The notes under the pieces are model-generated. The model ran no database searches. It was not told the DNA's origin and worked only from the letters and a program-made list of their open reading frames with translations. Source: Sutterella sp. (GTDB lineage: Bacteria; Pseudomonadota; Gammaproteobacteria; Burkholderiales; Burkholderiaceae_F). Taken from it: 64,000 bases of DNA. The stretch covers positions 35,627-99,626 of the forward strand of contig JAHHRF010000001.1 of NCBI GenBank assembly GCA_020025955.1. Reading direction: 5' to 3'. Every line of letters begins with the position of its first letter. Within the stretch, counting starts at the first letter, position 1. Both the position numbers and the translations under genes were made by a program. This document shows, one piece after another, positions 1 through 7,558 of this stretch.

Positions 1-445
1 GAATTTCAGCTGCGGTCTGACCCACCTTCTGCTTGTCAGCGCCCTTGATGACGATTTCCGTCTGGCTGGGGGTTTCTGCCTTCACACCGGCCGGCATCTT
101 GTGCGCGATCGGGTGGGAGAAGCCCAACGAGAGGTTAAGAACGTCACCCTGAGCCTGGGCACGGAAGCCCACGCCGACGAGCTTGAGGCTCTTCTGGAAG
201 CCCACCGAGCAACCCTTGAACATGTCGGCCACGAGGGCGCGCATGGTACCAGCGTTGGCGTTAGCCGCGCGGGATTCATCAAGGGGAGCAAAGTGCAAGG
301 CGCCATCTTCTTCCTTGATCGAAACCAAGGGGAGGATGTGCATGGAAACTTCACCAACGGGACCCTTAACGGTGATGTTGGCATCCGTCATGGTGTAAGA
401 AACACCGTTGACGAGCTGAACCGGATTCTTAGCAATACGACTCAT
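1..445 (-). CDS. rplF: 50S ribosomal protein L6 (partial, 3' end outside window)
   Basis: About 148 codons are visible from an ATG at 445-443, preceded by a GGAG ribosome-binding site. The protein begins MSRIAKNPV, the usual L6 N-terminus. The last visible residues match the region shortly before the L6 C-terminus, so roughly 30 residues lie beyond position 1. L6 binds 23S rRNA near the sarcin-ricin loop and the factor-binding site of the 50S subunit. It follows rpsH by 16 bases, in the normal spc operon order. I see no damage in the visible part. Confidence 0.96.
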   Translation of the reverse strand, partial: MSRIAKNPVQLVNGVSYTMTDANITVKGPVGEVSMHILPLVSIKEEDGALHFAPLDESRAANANAGTMRALVADMFKGCSVGFQKSLKLVGVGFRAQAQGDVLNLSLGFSHPIAHKMPAGVKAETPSQTEIVIKGADKQKVGQTAAEI

Positions 446-461
446 TTCTACACTCCTCGGG

Positions 462-857
462 TTAGGCGACGTAGCAGAGCACTTCACCGCCGATACCGGC
501 GTTGCGTGCTGCACGATCGGTCATAACACCCTTCGGGGTAGAAACGATCGCGATACCGAGACCGTTCATCACCTGGGGAATAGAACCGCTGTTCTTATAA
601 ATACGCAGGCCCGGACGGGAAACGCGCTCAAGGCGTTCAATCACGGGACGGCCGGCGTAGTACTTTAAGCTAACACGAAGCGCGGGCTTGCCTTCATTGG
701 CTTCCACAGCGAAATCTTCGATATAACCTTCATCCTTTAAGACCTTGGCGATAGCAACCTTCAACTTGGAGGAAGGCATGCAAACTTCGGTCTTCTCGAC
801 AAGCTGACCATTGCGGATGCGGGTCAACATATCGGCGATCGGATCACTCATACTCAT
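462..857 (-). CDS. rpsH: 30S ribosomal protein S8
   Basis: A 131-residue protein of normal S8 length. It starts MSMSDPIADML, and the conserved C-terminal GIGGEVLCYVA-type signature is present. S8 binds helix 21 of 16S rRNA and is a primary assembly protein of the 30S platform. In enterobacteria it also represses translation of the spc operon at the rplE start. Whether that holds here is unknown, because I did not identify an S8 site before rplE. It lies 17 bases after rpsN. The first ATG is kept as start because a GGAG sits about ten bases upstream. Confidence 0.97.
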   Translation of the reverse strand: MSMSDPIADMLTRIRNGQLVEKTEVCMPSSKLKVAIAKVLKDEGYIEDFAVEANEGKPALRVSLKYYAGRPVIERLERVSRPGLRIYKNSGSIPQVMNGLGIAIVSTPKGVMTDRAARNAGIGGEVLCYVA

Positions 858-874
858 TGTCGTAATCTCCTCGC

Positions 875-1180
875 TTACCAGCTAGCCTTGACAAGGCCAG
901 GAATATCACCGCGCATGGCGGCGTCACGAATCATGCCACGGCACAAGCCAAACTTGCGGAACGTGCCACGGGGACGACCAGTCAACGCGCAGCGGTTACG
1001 CTGGCGGACCGGGCTCGCGTTGCGCGGGAGAGCCTGCAACTTAGCACGGGCTTCCAAGCGCTCTTCCATCGAGCAGGTAGCGTCATTAATAATAGCCTTG
1101 AGGGCGGCGCGCTTGGCCGCGAACTTTTCCACCGTAGCGGCACGCTTGGCCTCACGGTTAATCAGAGCGAGTTTTGCCAT
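875..1180 (-). CDS. rpsN: 30S ribosomal protein S14, zinc-free long form
   Basis: 101 residues, starting MAKLALINREAKR and ending with the S14 hallmark RGDIPGLVKASW. The conserved core around residues 58-80 carries the RQRNRC and TGRPRG motifs. It has no paired CxxC knuckles, so this is the longer form that needs no zinc ion rather than the short four-cysteine form. S14 sits in the head of the 30S subunit. It lies between rplE (12 bases upstream) and rpsH, in standard spc order. Confidence 0.97.
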   Translation of the reverse strand: MAKLALINREAKRAATVEKFAAKRAALKAIINDATCSMEERLEARAKLQALPRNASPVRQRNRCALTGRPRGTFRKFGLCRGMIRDAAMRGDIPGLVKASW

Positions 1181-1192
1181 TTTGCGTCAACC

Positions 1193-1732
1193 TCAATTGC
1201 GGAACGGGAAGTTGAAACCAGCGAGAAGCGCCTTGGCTTCTTCGTCGGACTTCGCCGTCGTGGTGATGGAGATATTCATACCGCGGAGAGCATCGATCTT
1301 GTCGTACTCAATTTCCGGGAAGATGATCTGTTCCTTCAAACCGATGTTGTAGTTGCCACGGCCGTCAAAAGCACGACCAGAGACACCACGGAAGTCACGA
1401 ACGCGGGGGAAGGCCACCGTGACCAAGCGGTCAAGGAAGTCATACATGCGTTCGCCACGGAGCGTGACCTTACAGCCGATGGGCATGTTTTCACGAATCT
1501 TAAAGTTCGCGATAGCCTTACGGGTAACCGTCACAACCGGCTTCTGACCGGCAATCTTCGTCATGTCGGCAACAGCGTTGTCAACAAGCTTCTTGTCGTT
1601 CACAGCTTCACCAACGCCCATGTTGAGGGTGATCTTGGTGATGCGGGGAACCTGCATCGTCGTCTTGTAGCCAAACTTCTTCATGAGTTCGGGGACGATG
1701 GTTTCGTGATACATAGCGTTAAAACGAGACAT
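1193..1732 (-). CDS. rplE: 50S ribosomal protein L5
   Basis: 179 residues from the ATG at 1732. An in-frame GTG four codons upstream overlaps the end of rplX. I prefer the ATG because the GAGGG ribosome-binding site lies just before it, and the product then starts MSRFNAMYHETIV like other L5 proteins. L5 binds 5S rRNA and contacts the P-site tRNA in the central protuberance. The NMGVGEA motif near residue 40 and the RDFRG motif near residue 130 are typical of the family. Confidence 0.96.
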   Translation of the reverse strand: MSRFNAMYHETIVPELMKKFGYKTTMQVPRITKITLNMGVGEAVNDKKLVDNAVADMTKIAGQKPVVTVTRKAIANFKIRENMPIGCKVTLRGERMYDFLDRLVTVAFPRVRDFRGVSGRAFDGRGNYNIGLKEQIIFPEIEYDKIDALRGMNISITTTAKSDEEAKALLAGFNFPFRN

Positions 1733-1740
1733 CTTCACCC

Positions 1741-2058
1741 TCACTTAGCACCGACGACGGCGCCGTTGGACTTAAAGACACGAACCTTCTTGCCGTCGAC
1801 CATCTTGAAGCCAACACGTTCGCCCTTACCGGATTCCGGGTTGACGAGCATGAGGTTGGACTGATCGATCGGAAGGGTCTTGTCGACGATACCGCCAACG
1901 ATCCCGAGCTGCGGGTTCGGACGGGTATGCTTCTTAACGACATTCACGCCTTCAACGACGACGTGACGATCATCAACGCGGGAGAGGACGGTGCCCTTCG
2001 TACCCTTGTCGCGACCGGCAATGACGATAACCTCGTCACCTTTGCGAATACGTTGCAT
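1741..2058 (-). CDS. rplX: 50S ribosomal protein L24
   Basis: 105 residues with the N-terminal KOW motif (GDEVIVIAGRDKGTKG, residues 8-23) that contacts 23S rRNA during early 50S assembly. The product starts MQRIRKGDEV. The gene begins 13 bases after rplN, and its TGA falls within the ribosome-binding region of rplE, which suggests translational coupling. Confidence 0.97.
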   Translation of the reverse strand: MQRIRKGDEVIVIAGRDKGTKGTVLSRVDDRHVVVEGVNVVKKHTRPNPQLGIVGGIVDKTLPIDQSNLMLVNPESGKGERVGFKMVDGKKVRVFKSNGAVVGAK

Positions 2059-2071
2059 CGCTACTCCTTAA

Positions 2072-2440
2072 TTAAATAACTTCAGGAGCGAGCGACACGA
2101 TCTTCATGAACTGCTCGGTACGCAATTCACGCGTAACCGGCCCGAAGATGCGGGTGCCGATGGGCTCCAGCTTGCTATTGAGAAGAACGGCAGCGTTACC
2201 ATCAAAGTTGATGGAGGAGCCGTCCGGGCGGCGAACACCGTGAGCCGTGCGAACCACGACCGCGTTGTACACTTCACCCTTCTTAACGCGACCGCGGGGG
2301 GCCGCTTCCTTGACCGTCACCTTGATGACGTCACCGATGTTGGCATAACGGCGCTTAGAGCCGCCCAACACCTTGATACACATCACTGAACGAGCGCCGG
2401 TGTTATCGGCCACGTCCAGTCGGCTTTGCATCTGAATCAT
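2072..2440 (-). CDS. rplN: 50S ribosomal protein L14, first gene of a separately promoted spc segment
   Basis: 122 residues, starting MIQMQSRLDVADNTGARSV, the universal L14 opening, and ending MKIVSLAPEVI. L14 binds 23S rRNA and forms part of the inter-subunit bridge with 16S helix 14. Unlike its downstream neighbours, it is separated from the preceding gene (rpsQ) by 246 bases that carry a strong promoter and a folded leader. It therefore appears to head its own transcription unit. Confidence 0.97.
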   Translation of the reverse strand: MIQMQSRLDVADNTGARSVMCIKVLGGSKRRYANIGDVIKVTVKEAAPRGRVKKGEVYNAVVVRTAHGVRRPDGSSINFDGNAAVLLNSKLEPIGTRIFGPVTRELRTEQFMKIVSLAPEVI

Positions 2441-2622
2441 GGTTTATAAAATCCCAACTTATTCCACTCAATGGTGGATAGTATTGGTCCCGTTACGGGA
2501 GGAAGACAACCACTTGACAAGCCCTGAAACCAAGCTAAGTGCTTGGGAGACTTGACAAATAGTCACCCAGAGAAAAGACATCGCCCGAGACCACTGGTGG
2601 TACCCGGGCGATCAGACTTGTA
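2441..2622 (-). promoter_or_regulatory. Structured 5' leader of the rplN-rplX-rplE-... unit
   Basis: The roughly 175-base leader from the rplN promoter holds three recognisable elements. First is a long hairpin at 2580-2612, with outer arms ATCGCCCG/CGGGCGAT and inner arms ACCAC/GTGGT; on the transcript it is followed by a short U-rich stretch. Second is a 6-bp hairpin at 2530-2546 (CCAAGC/GCTTGG). Third is the octamer CTTGACAA, repeated in direct orientation on the plus strand at 2513-2520 and 2551-2558, flanking that hairpin. A role as an attenuator or ribosomal-protein binding site is an inference. Confidence 0.55.
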
Positions 2623-2651
2623 ACTATATCCGAAGGAAAATAGCCCTGCAA
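2623..2651 (-). promoter_or_regulatory. Sigma-70 promoter for rplN
   Basis: Read on the minus strand, TTGCAG (2651-2646) and TATAGT (2628-2623) are separated by exactly 17 bases. Transcription would start near 2616, just before the leader hairpin. The 246-base gap between rpsQ and rplN makes a real promoter here likely. Confidence 0.75.
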
Positions 2652-2686
2652 GTCAAATGAGCGATTTTTTTATCGCTCGCATCAAC

Positions 2687-2956
2687 TTAGATGATGACGG
2701 CCTTCACAAGGACCTTCGACACCGTCCAAGACTTGGTCTTGGACATGGGACGACCTTCCTTAATTTCAACCTTGTCACCTTCCTGGCAGTTGAGTTCGTC
2801 ATGAGCATGATACTTCTTGCTCTTAACGACATACTTGCCATAAAGCGGATGCTTAACCTTACGTTCAACGAGGACCGTAACGGTCTTGTCCATCTTGTCG
2901 CTGACGACGACGCCCTGGAGGGTACGCGTCAAGGACGCTTTAGCCTGTTCCGTCAT
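2687..2956 (-). CDS. rpsQ: 30S ribosomal protein S17
   Basis: 89 residues. The conserved LQGVVVSDKMDKTV segment near residues 13-26 is the S17 OB-fold opening, and the VERKVKHPLYGKY region follows. S17 binds 16S rRNA and is a primary 30S assembly protein. Its start overlaps the rpmC stop by four bases (ATGA). Downstream, a perfect 7-bp inverted repeat (GAGCGAT around a run of A) lies at 2659-2678 and may close the S10 transcript, although no classical U-tract follows it. Confidence 0.97.
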   Translation of the reverse strand: MTEQAKASLTRTLQGVVVSDKMDKTVTVLVERKVKHPLYGKYVVKSKKYHAHDELNCQEGDKVEIKEGRPMSKTKSWTVSKVLVKAVII

Positions 2957-3144
2957 TTGGCCGCCTTTTCAGTGAGAATCGTGCGGACGCGGGCGATATC
3001 GCGACGCGTCGTACGCAACGACGAGGTGTTGCTAAGCTGCTGAGTAGCCTTCTGCATACGGAGCTTGAATTCCGTATTGAGAAGCTCATGCAGTTCCTTG
3101 TTCAGCGCTTCGGTATCCTTAGCGCGGAGTTCTTTTGCATTCAT
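2953..3144 (-). CDS. rpmC: 50S ribosomal protein L29
   Basis: 63 residues, starting MNAKELRAKDTEALNKEL and fully helical in character. The reading frame stays open for 11 codons upstream, but AAGGAG lies seven bases before the ATG at 3144, and 63 residues is the normal L29 length. L29 sits near the polypeptide exit tunnel and is part of the docking site for trigger factor and SRP. It lies between rplP and rpsQ as in other S10 operons. Confidence 0.96.
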   Translation of the reverse strand: MNAKELRAKDTEALNKELHELLNTEFKLRMQKATQQLSNTSSLRTTRRDIARVRTILTEKAAK

Positions 3145-3154
3145 GTCCGTCTCC

Positions 3155-3571
3155 TTACATGCCGATCTGGCGGACAACGAACGTCGTCTTCACCGGCAAC
3201 TTGGCAGCCGCGAGCTGGAAAGCTTCACGGGCGAGCTGTTCGGGAACGCCGTCCATTTCATAAAGCACACGACCCGGCTGGACGAGAGCGACCCAGTATT
3301 CCGGGTTACCCTTACCGTTACCCATACGAACTTCAGCAGGCTTGCTGGAGATGGGCTTGTCCGGGAAGATGCGGATCCACACGCGACCACCACGCTTGAT
3401 GTGGCGGGTAATCGCACGACGAGCGGCTTCAATCTGACGAGCAGTAATGCGACCGCGTTCAACGGTCTTCAGACCGAATTCACCGAAGGACACATTGGCG
3501 CCACGCTGGGCGAGACCGTAGTTACGGCCCTTCTGGTCCTTGCGGTACTTACGACGATTAGGTTGCAACAT
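3155..3571 (-). CDS. rplP: 50S ribosomal protein L16
   Basis: 138 residues, starting MLQPNRRKYRKDQKGRN, with the conserved ARQIEAARRAITR helix and GKGNPEYWVA loop. L16 is needed for the A-site architecture of the peptidyl-transferase region. It is close to the usual 136-138 residue length. It starts two bases after rpsC ends. Confidence 0.97.
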   Translation of the reverse strand: MLQPNRRKYRKDQKGRNYGLAQRGANVSFGEFGLKTVERGRITARQIEAARRAITRHIKRGGRVWIRIFPDKPISSKPAEVRMGNGKGNPEYWVALVQPGRVLYEMDGVPEQLAREAFQLAAAKLPVKTTFVVRQIGM

Positions 3572-3573
3572 CG

Positions 3574-4329
3574 TTATTCTCCGTCCGTAGCGGCAGGCTT
3601 ACGAGCCTGACGGTTGTCATTGCGACGGCCATTGCGACGACCAGGACGGTCTTCGCGACGGCGACCACGACGGTCTTCACGCGGAGCTTCAACTTCTTCT
3701 TGACCGAAGTTGTCACCCTTGTAAACCCAAACCTTAACGCCGACCACACCGTACGTGGTGTGAGCTTCGGAGAAGCCATAGTCGATGTTAGCGCGCAGGG
3801 TGTGCAACGGCACACGACCTTCACGGTACCATTCGGAACGGGCAATATCAGCACCGTTCAAACGGCCGGAACTCATGATCTTGATGCCCTGAGCGCCCAT
3901 ACGCATGGCGTTCTGCATCGCACGCTTCATAGCGCGACGGAACATAACGCGGCGTTCGAGCTGCTGCGTGATGCCGTCAGCGATGAGCTGAGCGTCAAGT
4001 TCAGGACGGCGAACTTCTTCGATGTTGACGTGCACGGGCACACCAATCATCTTCTGAACTTCAGCCTTAAGCGCTTCGATGTCAGCACCCTGACGACCGA
4101 TCACAACACCCGGACGAGCCGAGAAGATCGTGATGCGAGCATTGTTCGCAGGACGTTCAATCAGGATACGGCTCACGCTGGCGTTGCGGAGCTTCTTCTG
4201 GAGGAAGGAGCGAACAGCCAGGTCTTCACCGAGCGTACGAGAAAAATCACGGCCAACCGCATACCAGCGCGACGTCCAATTACGCGTCACGGGAAGGCGG
4301 AAACCGGTGGGATTAATTTTCTGACCCAT
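3574..4329 (-). CDS. rpsC: 30S ribosomal protein S3 with a long Arg-rich C-terminal tail
   Basis: 251 residues, starting MGQKINPTGFRLPVTRNW. The KH domain with its GVVIGRQGADIE loop lies near residues 54-66, and the C-terminal S3 domain ends around residue 210. S3 lines the mRNA entry tunnel of the 30S head. Beyond residue 210 there is a 41-residue tail with 13 arginines mixed with Asp, Glu, Asn and Gly. Such extensions occur in Burkholderiales S3 proteins, so this supports the taxonomic guess rather than being unique. Confidence 0.97.
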   Translation of the reverse strand: MGQKINPTGFRLPVTRNWTSRWYAVGRDFSRTLGEDLAVRSFLQKKLRNASVSRILIERPANNARITIFSARPGVVIGRQGADIEALKAEVQKMIGVPVHVNIEEVRRPELDAQLIADGITQQLERRVMFRRAMKRAMQNAMRMGAQGIKIMSSGRLNGADIARSEWYREGRVPLHTLRANIDYGFSEAHTTYGVVGVKVWVYKGDNFGQEEVEAPREDRRGRRREDRPGRRNGRRNDNRQARKPAATDGE

Positions 4330-4338
4330 GGTACACCT

Positions 4339-4680
4339 TTATTTAGCTTTCGCTTCGCCAACAGTGATATAAATGTGGCTCGTCTGCTTGTTGATACGGG
4401 TACCGCGGCCCTTAGCACGGGCAGCGAAACGGCGCAACGTAGCAGCCTTTTCCACGTGAATCTTGGTCACGACCAACGTGTCAATGTCGGCACCGTCATT
4501 GTGCTCGGCATTGGCGATGGCGCTTTCAAGAGCCTTCTTAATGATGACAGCGGCTTTCTTCTGCGTGAAGGTGAGGATAGCTAAAGCCTTGTCCACGGGC
4601 TTACCGCGAACGAGGTCAGCAACCAAACGACCCTTCTGTGCCGAAAGACGGACACCACGAACGATAGCAGTAGTTTCCAT
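4339..4680 (-). CDS. rplV: 50S ribosomal protein L22
   Basis: 113 residues. The conserved SAQKGRLVADLVRGK stretch near residues 13-27 and the C-terminal beta-hairpin region ending SHIYITVGE are present. The hairpin reaches into the exit tunnel and is a macrolide-resistance hotspot. I see no deletion there. The start codon overlaps the rpsS stop codon (TAATG), which indicates translational coupling. Confidence 0.97.
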   Translation of the reverse strand: METTAIVRGVRLSAQKGRLVADLVRGKPVDKALAILTFTQKKAAVIIKKALESAIANAEHNDGADIDTLVVTKIHVEKAATLRRFAARAKGRGTRINKQTSHIYITVGEAKAK

Positions 4681-4958
4681 TATCGACCCACCTTCTTGTC
4701 ACCGGCAACGTGGCCCTTGAACGTGCGAGTATTCGCAAATTCACCGAGCTTGTGGCCGACCATGTTTTCATTGATGTACACCGGCACGTGCTGACGGCCG
4801 TTATGCACGGCGATCGTCAAACCGATGAACTCAGGAAGAACCATCGAACGACGCGACCAGGTCTTGATCGGACGCTTGTTAGCGCCGGCCTGAGCGGCTT
4901 CGACTTTCTTCAATAAGTGCCCGTCAACAAACGGGCCTTTCTTCAAGGAACGAGACAT
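4680..4958 (-). CDS. rpsS: 30S ribosomal protein S19
   Basis: 92 residues, starting MSRSLKKGPFVDGHLL and containing the RRSMVLPEFIGLT and HKLGEFANTRTFKGH motifs that define S19. It forms a complex with S13 in the 30S head and contacts the A-site tRNA. It lies 11 bases after rplB and overlaps the rplV start. Confidence 0.97.
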   Translation of the reverse strand: MSRSLKKGPFVDGHLLKKVEAAQAGANKRPIKTWSRRSMVLPEFIGLTIAVHNGRQHVPVYINENMVGHKLGEFANTRTFKGHVAGDKKVGR

Positions 4959-4969
4959 TCTAGGCCCCC

Positions 4970-5797
4970 TTATTTACGGTTGCGACGCGAAACGATCATC
5001 GAATCGGTACGCTTGCTGTTACGGGTACGATAACCCTTGGTGAGCTGACCCCACGGCGTGACAGGAGCACGGCCCGTACCAGTCTTACCTTCACCACCAC
5101 CGTGCGGATGGTCCACCGGGTTCATGGCAACACCACGAACGGTCGGACGCACACCGCGCCAGCGCTTGGCACCAGCCTTACCGAGTTCACGGAGGCTGTT
5201 TTCTTCGTTACCGACGGTACCGACGGTCGCGCGGCATTCGATAAGAACGCGGCGGACTTCACCGGAGCGCAGACGGATCTGAGCATATTCGCCTTCACGA
5301 GCGACGAGCTGAGCGAAAGCACCGGCAGCGCGCACCATCTGGGCGCCCTTACCCGGGAGCATTTCGATACAGTGGATCGTCGTACCAACGGGAATGTTAC
5401 GCAACGGAAGGGTGTTACCCACCTTGATCGGGCTTTCAGCACCGTTCATGATTTCCTGACCAACGGTCAAGCCCTTCGGAGCGATGATGTAACGACGTTC
5501 GCCGTCTGCGTAGAGAACGAGAGCGATATGAGCCGAGCGGTTCGGATCGTATTCGATACGTTCAACACGGGCGGGGATACCGTCCTTCTGGCGCTTGAAG
5601 TCGATAATACGATAAGCGCGCTTGTGACCACCACCCTTGTGGCGGCACGTGATGTGGCCGTTGTTGTTACGACCGGAGCCGCGGTTCTTCTTTTCAGTCA
5701 ACGCTGCCCAAGGCTTACCCTTATGGAGTTCCTTGTTAACAACCTTAACTGCATGGCGGCGACCGGCGGACGTCGGCTTGAGTTTGACGAGAGCCAT
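4970..5797 (-). CDS. rplB: 50S ribosomal protein L2
   Basis: 275 residues, starting MALVKLKPTSAGRRHAVKV. The C-terminal segment MNPVDHPHGGGEGKTG, with the functionally critical histidine of the HPHGGG loop, lies near residues 225-240. L2 supports subunit association and peptidyl-transferase structure. Its start overlaps the rplW stop (TAATG). Confidence 0.97.
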   Translation of the reverse strand: MALVKLKPTSAGRRHAVKVVNKELHKGKPWAALTEKKNRGSGRNNNGHITCRHKGGGHKRAYRIIDFKRQKDGIPARVERIEYDPNRSAHIALVLYADGERRYIIAPKGLTVGQEIMNGAESPIKVGNTLPLRNIPVGTTIHCIEMLPGKGAQMVRAAGAFAQLVAREGEYAQIRLRSGEVRRVLIECRATVGTVGNEENSLRELGKAGAKRWRGVRPTVRGVAMNPVDHPHGGGEGKTGTGRAPVTPWGQLTKGYRTRNSKRTDSMIVSRRNRK

Positions 5798-6096
5798 TAC
5801 TTCACCTCTTCCGCGAAGTTGATTTCAGAACCCGGGGCAACGGTGATATAGGCCTTGCGCACATCGTTGCGCTTGCCCATGAATCGACCATAGCGCTTCT
5901 GCTTGCCCTTCTGGTTCAGAATTTGAACGGATTTGACCTGCACCTTAAAGAGCAGCTCAACAGCAGCCTTGACTTCGACCTTGGTGGCATCGGGGATGAC
6001 AGCAAAGACGATCTGGTTCTGCTTTTCACTAACCATCGTGCTCTTTTCGGAGATCACGGGCGCGACGAGCACCTTCAACAGACGTTCCTGGTTCAT
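5797..6096 (-). CDS. rplW: 50S ribosomal protein L23
   Basis: 99 residues, starting MNQERLLKVLVAPVISEKS. The KVNQ-type loop region and the terminal GNRNDVRKAYI-like segment are recognisable. L23 sits at the exit tunnel and is the main docking site for trigger factor and SRP. The start codon overlaps the rplD stop by four bases (ATGA). Confidence 0.96.
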   Translation of the reverse strand: MNQERLLKVLVAPVISEKSTMVSEKQNQIVFAVIPDATKVEVKAAVELLFKVQVKSVQILNQKGKQKRYGRFMGKRNDVRKAYITVAPGSEINFAEEVK

Positions 6097-6719
6097 ACCA
6101 GCATCTCCTCAATTTCAGCAACAGCGGCCTTCGTGCAGACAACCTTATCAAAGTAAAGGAGGCACAAAGGATTGGCTTCGCGAACCGTAACAACCATCAC
6201 ATCCTTCAAGTTGCGGGAAGCAAGATCAAGGTTGGCATTGGCTTCGAGTTCAGCTTCGGACACAACGATAAGAACCTTACCGTCAAGACCCATCGCCTTA
6301 ACCTGAGCGGCAAAAGCCTTGGTCTTGGGCGTTTCGGCCTGGATAGCGTCGATGGCAACAAGACGTTCGTCAGCAACGAGCTTGGAGTAGATCGTGGCCA
6401 TAGCGGCACGATACATCTTCTTGTTAACCTTCTGGCTGAAGTTTTCGAACGGGCTGTTCGGGAAAGCGCGACCGCCCCCACGCCACACGGGCGAGCTGGT
6501 CATACCGGAACGAGCACGGCCCGTACCCTTCTGACGCCAGGGCTTCTTGGTGGAATGGTGCACTTCAGCTCGGGTGAGCTGGGCACGCGTACCAAGACGC
6601 GCGTTGGCCTGGAAAGCAACCACGATCTGGTGCACCAGGGCTTCATTGTATTCACGACCAAACACGGCGTCGTTAGCGGCGAGCTTCTGACCCTGTTCGT
6701 TCAAGACATTAAGTTCCAT
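6093..6719 (-). CDS. rplD: 50S ribosomal protein L4
   Basis: 208 residues, starting MELNVLNEQGQKL. The tunnel-lining loop with KKPWRQKGTGRARSG and SPVWRGGGRAF motifs lies near residues 57-87. L4 is a tunnel constriction protein. In gammaproteobacteria it represses the S10 operon by acting on its leader. The folded leader before rplC here (7388-7449) could play a similar part, but that is speculative. It lies 11 bases after rplC. Confidence 0.97.
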   Translation of the reverse strand: MELNVLNEQGQKLAANDAVFGREYNEALVHQIVVAFQANARLGTRAQLTRAEVHHSTKKPWRQKGTGRARSGMTSSPVWRGGGRAFPNSPFENFSQKVNKKMYRAAMATIYSKLVADERLVAIDAIQAETPKTKAFAAQVKAMGLDGKVLIVVSEAELEANANLDLASRNLKDVMVVTVREANPLCLLYFDKVVCTKAAVAEIEEMLV

Positions 6720-6730
6720 TATTTCGCTCC

Positions 6731-7375
6731 TTACGCCTTGATCGCCGGACGAACGATAACTTCAGAGTTCTTGGAACCCGGGACAGCGCCACGGACCAAG
6801 AGAAGCTGACGTTCGACGTCAACGCGAGCGATGACGAGATTCTGCGTCGTACGCTGCACGTCACCAAGATGACCGGCCATGCGCTTACCGGGGAAAACTC
6901 GACCCGGATCCTGACGGTTACCGATGGAACCCGGAGCACGCGTCGTCACGGAGTTACCGTGGGAAGCGCGGTTGGACGAGAAGTGGTGGCGCTTGATACA
7001 GCCAGCGAAACCCTTACCGATGGTCGTACCGGTCACGTCGACCTTCTGGCCTTCCGTGAACATGTCGGCAGCCAAGGTCATGCCGGGCTTGAATTCGGCA
7101 ACCTTGTCAGCATCGATATGGAACTCTTTGAGCATGCTGCCTGCTTCAACGCCAGCTTTGGCGTAATGACCGGCAAGGGGCTTGCTCACGCGCGTGGGCT
7201 TCTTAGAGCCGAACGCGACTTGAATAGCATTGTAACCGTCGGTGTCTTCCGTCTTCACTTGCGTGATACGGTTGTTCGACACGTCGAGCACCGTCACGGG
7301 AACGGAAACACCGTCTTCCGTGAAGATACGCGTCATGCCGATCTTGCGACCGACTAAGCCGAGCTTATCACTCAT
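6731..7375 (-). CDS. rplC: 50S ribosomal protein L3
   Basis: 214 residues from the ATG at 7375 (MSDKLGLVGRKIGMTRIF). A GTG four codons upstream is possible, but it overlaps the GGAG ribosome-binding site, so I use the ATG. The GKGFAGCIKRHHF and HGNSVTTRAPGSIG motifs (the latter near the glutamine methylated by PrmB in other bacteria) lie around residues 120-150. L3 is an early 50S assembly protein. It has its own promoter and leader, separate from rpsJ. Confidence 0.96.
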   Translation of the reverse strand: MSDKLGLVGRKIGMTRIFTEDGVSVPVTVLDVSNNRITQVKTEDTDGYNAIQVAFGSKKPTRVSKPLAGHYAKAGVEAGSMLKEFHIDADKVAEFKPGMTLAADMFTEGQKVDVTGTTIGKGFAGCIKRHHFSSNRASHGNSVTTRAPGSIGNRQDPGRVFPGKRMAGHLGDVQRTTQNLVIARVDVERQLLLVRGAVPGSKNSEVIVRPAIKA

Positions 7376-7387
7376 TATTTTCTCCAC

Positions 7388-7449
7388 CCCGGCTACGATT
7401 GGCCGGGACCGTTAAAAAAAGCTACGAGATCACAGAGCGAACTCTGTGA
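7388..7449 (-). promoter_or_regulatory. rplC leader: attenuator-like hairpin plus hairpin at the ribosome-binding site
   Basis: On the minus strand the first hairpin pairs TCACAGAG with CTCTGTGA around a TTCG loop (7449-7430). It is followed nine bases later by a run of seven T (7420-7414). A second 6-bp hairpin (CCCGGC/GCCGGG, 7407-7388) ends directly before the GGTGGAG sequence that serves rplC. The layout resembles an S10-type attenuator followed by a translational control hairpin. This is an inference from structure only. Confidence 0.5.
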
Positions 7450-7472
7450 GGGTTCATAGACAGAAAAGCGCG

Positions 7473-7501
7473 ATTTTAACCGTCATTGAAAGGCTCCGCA
7501 A
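7473..7501 (-). promoter_or_regulatory. Sigma-70 promoter for rplC
   Basis: Minus-strand TTGCGG (7501-7496) and TAAAAT (7478-7473) are separated by 17 bases. The promoter lies in the 183-base gap between rpsJ and rplC and would give a leader of about 90 bases containing the two hairpins at 7388-7449. Confidence 0.65.
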
Positions 7502-7558
7502 CCGAAATGGCGGATTTTCTTTTCAATATCGGGAATCGACTTCTGTTTGGGCAGGTTC

